Assembly: GCA_035634255.1 (NCBI GenBank)
Contig: DASQDI010000034.1
Span: forward strand, 62,001 to 126,000
Direction of reading: 5' to 3'
Length of the DNA stretch: 64,000 nt
Source of the DNA: DATLMR01 sp035634255
GTDB taxonomy: Bacteria > Acidobacteriota > Blastocatellia > UBA7656
A program made the position numbers and the translations under genes. A model generated the notes under the pieces. The model searched no databases. It worked only from the letters and a program-made list of their open reading frames with translations, and was not told where the DNA came from. Below, piece by piece: positions 62,395-64,000 of the stretch. Positions within the stretch are counted from its first letter, which is position 1; every line of letters starts with the position of its first letter.

Positions 62395-62784
62395 TCATTT
62401 ACGGCGGGTCGTCCTGTCGGCCGCGACCGCCCCGAAGCCTGTAAGGAAGGTCAGGCCGAAGGTCACCGCCATGCACTTTTCCCAGAGCTTGAACTTCTCG
62501 TAGTGCTCGCGCGTGTGGGGCGCTCCATGCTTTCCGGCGTACCCGCTCCCGGTCTGCCTGATCGGCGCGTCGCGAAACGTGGCGACCCCGTAAATGCAGG
62601 TCAGGGCCGCGAGCACCCCCGCTAGGAAGCAGGCCGCAAACAGAGCCTTCGCCATCGGCCCCCTGCGCCGGGCCTCCTCGCGGTCGCGCTCCGCGAGGCG
62701 AGTCACTTCGCCGACCATTTGATCGTAGAACCGGCGCGTCTCGTCGATGATGCCTTTGTCCGTGCGATCTTTCACGGGCCGCAT
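62395..62784 (-). CDS. Two-helix membrane protein, unknown function
   Basis: 129 residues. A charged N-terminus (RRFYDQMVGEVTRLAERDRE) precedes two hydrophobic segments (about 47-68, ALFAACFLAGVLAALTCIYG, and 107-121, MAVTFGLTFLTGFGAVA), with a polar loop between. It ends with a basic RRK. No family recognised. It stands on the minus strand upstream of the HExxH gene. Confidence 0.65.
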   Translation of the reverse strand: MRPVKDRTDKGIIDETRRFYDQMVGEVTRLAERDREEARRRGPMAKALFAACFLAGVLAALTCIYGVATFRDAPIRQTGSGYAGKHGAPHTREHYEKFKLWEKCMAVTFGLTFLTGFGAVAADRTTRRK

Positions 62785-62843
62785 ATTACCACATTTTTGC
62801 GGCGCGGCCCTCAGTATTCATCTTTCTTCTCGGCACGCCCTTC

Positions 62844-64000
62844 TCAGTACGTCAGGGTAAGCTTCGACAGCTGGCGGCCGCCCTCGTCCACGCAAACGAT
62901 GGAGCGCGCGGGGGCCGTGACGGTCAGCTCGCGGCCCGCGACCATGATGCGTTTCCTGCTCTCTTTGCCGCTGTCGTTGATCAGGGTCGTGATCAGGTTG
63001 CCGCCGGGAGATTTGACGGTCCAATAGCTCTGCTTGTCCCCGCCCTTAAACTCGACCACCTCGCCGTTCAAGGCCAGCTCCGAATAGAGCCTGTACACCT
63101 TGCCCGCGGGCGTCACGTGCCAGCCACGCGTCAGCTGCTCGGGCGTTAGCCGCGCGTCCCTCTGGCCTATCACCGTCGCCCGGTTCTTCCGGTTAGGCTT
63201 GCCGTTGGACCAGTACACGACGGAGTGATAAGGGACCCCGTGCACGTACATCGCCTCGACCTCGGGCCGCGCCATCACCTCCGCGAGCTTGCGCGCAAGC
63301 TCCATCGCGTACTTGTTCGTCAGGTGCGGGTTGCCTTCCAGCCCGAGCCTGATGTTGAACTCGGTGACGAGGTATCTCATCGCAGGCGCAAACGGGCGGA
63401 CGAGATCGTTGAACTGCCCGACCGTCCCGCCCCGAACGCCGCGCCCATAGAGGTGCAGCACGCCGAGGATGTCGGGCCGCTCGCGCAGCTTTACCCTGCC
63501 GTCGAGCGCCCGGAGCATGCGCGTGTTCCACTCGTTGTCCGACAGCTTCGTCGGGGTGTTCTTGTCCTTGCCGACCGTGAGGGGCAGAGCGAAGCGGACG
63601 CCGAAAGGGGTGAGGCGCTCTATCACGTCAGCGGCCCGCCCCGCGTACTCTTCCGGGAGCCACGGCCTGTGGTTGAGCCACGGCTCGTTCGACAATTCGA
63701 CGGCGACGAGCTTCGGTTTGATCCCTTTGTCGATTATCTTCTGCGCCATCTCCGAGGCCACGTCCGCCCCCTCTTCGACGTTGACGCCTATTATAAAAGT
63801 GAAGTCGTGCGCGGCCACCCAGTCGAAGAAATTATCCACGGGAAACCATGGGTACTGGTTCGACAATTTATTTTCGGCTTTGACCCTGGCGGACGCCTCG
63901 GGCCCGCGCGGGCTGTAGAACCCGTGGAAACTCATCCGCACGGTCGCGATGCCCGCGGCCTTGAGCCCTTCGGCCATCTCGTCCCCGAGCCCTTTGTCAC
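62844..64000 (-). CDS. Glycoside hydrolase-like TIM-barrel protein, partial
   Basis: The 5' end lies outside the window; about 385 codons are visible. It has the clan GH-A pattern: acid/base Glu in VAVELSNEPWLN and a second Glu, the likely nucleophile, in RYLVTEFNIRLG, on strands about 115 residues apart. The C-terminal part (YRLYSELALNGEVVEFKGGD, then TVKSPGGNLITTLIND) is a beta domain as in alpha-L-arabinofuranosidase or GH39/GH51-type enzymes. It likely cleaves plant-type or exopolysaccharide glycosides. The exact family cannot be fixed without the N-terminus. Confidence 0.72.
   Translation of the reverse strand, partial: DKGLGDEMAEGLKAAGIATVRMSFHGFYSPRGPEASARVKAENKLSNQYPWFPVDNFFDWVAAHDFTFIIGVNVEEGADVASEMAQKIIDKGIKPKLVAVELSNEPWLNHRPWLPEEYAGRAADVIERLTPFGVRFALPLTVGKDKNTPTKLSDNEWNTRMLRALDGRVKLRERPDILGVLHLYGRGVRGGTVGQFNDLVRPFAPAMRYLVTEFNIRLGLEGNPHLTNKYAMELARKLAEVMARPEVEAMYVHGVPYHSVVYWSNGKPNRKNRATVIGQRDARLTPEQLTRGWHVTPAGKVYRLYSELALNGEVVEFKGGDKQSYWTVKSPGGNLITTLINDSGKESRKRIMVAGRELTVTAPARSIVCVDEGGRQLSKLTLTY

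Overview
This is a GC-rich bacterial chromosome segment with no insertion sequences, phage genes or CRISPR arrays. Gene content suggests Acidobacteriota, possibly a Blastocatellia relative: very long exported TPR-CHAT proteins beside an ECF sigma factor, cyanophycin metabolism, a yqjDE-like membrane cassette, M14 and S8 exported peptidases, and small carboxypeptidase-regulatory-like domain proteins. That placement is an inference from gene content only; there is no rRNA gene to test it.

Region 1 (1-15936, all minus strand) is the most unusual part. An ECF sigma factor and a membrane-anchored putative anti-sigma protein are followed by three consecutive giant exported TPR-CHAT proteases (about 1516, 1670 and 1261 residues). 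Next comes a caspase-fold (peptidase C14) protein that runs off the left edge. All three CHAT domains keep the His/Cys dyad. Each protease begins with a signal peptide and a small beta domain resembling the pre-peptidase C-terminal (PPC) fold, and the anti-sigma protein ends in a similar extracytoplasmic beta domain. It looks like an envelope-localised caspase-clan protease module under its own sigma factor.

Region 2 (16057-22302) holds cphB-cphA-xthA-SDR (cyanophycin turnover, DNA repair, oxidoreductase) and a 54-residue charged protein. Region 3 (22805-25431) is a small-membrane-protein operon resembling E. coli yqjDE, followed by a tiny acidic protein and a zinc-ribbon protein. Region 4 (25469-31539) has an AhpD-like protein, tRNA-Arg(CCG), a Bcp peroxiredoxin, a lipoprotein, an M14 carboxypeptidase and rpsU with a consensus promoter. 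Region 5 (31652-47032) is mostly housekeeping: a HEAT protein, deoB, an orphan adenine methyltransferase, a YheT-type hydrolase, suhB, thrB, lipoproteins, plsC, an HD hydrolase, gyrA, a serine beta-lactamase-like protein and a GNAT enzyme. Region 6 (47091-52568) has a subtilase with hexapeptide repeats, a methyltransferase, a coiled-coil protein and a DUF1573-like gene interrupted by an in-frame TGA. Region 7 (52593-60372) is an acyl-CoA gene cluster: CoA-transferase, MaoC hydratase, SDRs, a thiolase-like/DUF35 fusion, an esterase and a divergent acyl-CoA dehydrogenase. Region 8 (60397-64000) has small hypothetical genes, an XRE regulator, an HExxH protein and a partial glycoside hydrolase.

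Two signals are not explained by genes. A family of roughly 95-110 bp imperfect palindromic repeats (four copies near 37.8, 45.0, 51.3 and 56.6 kb) sits at gene ends and has been recruited into the termini of at least three proteins. A roughly 300 nt structured leader or RNA lies at 60649-60999, with a consensus promoter at one end and a terminator-like hairpin at the other.
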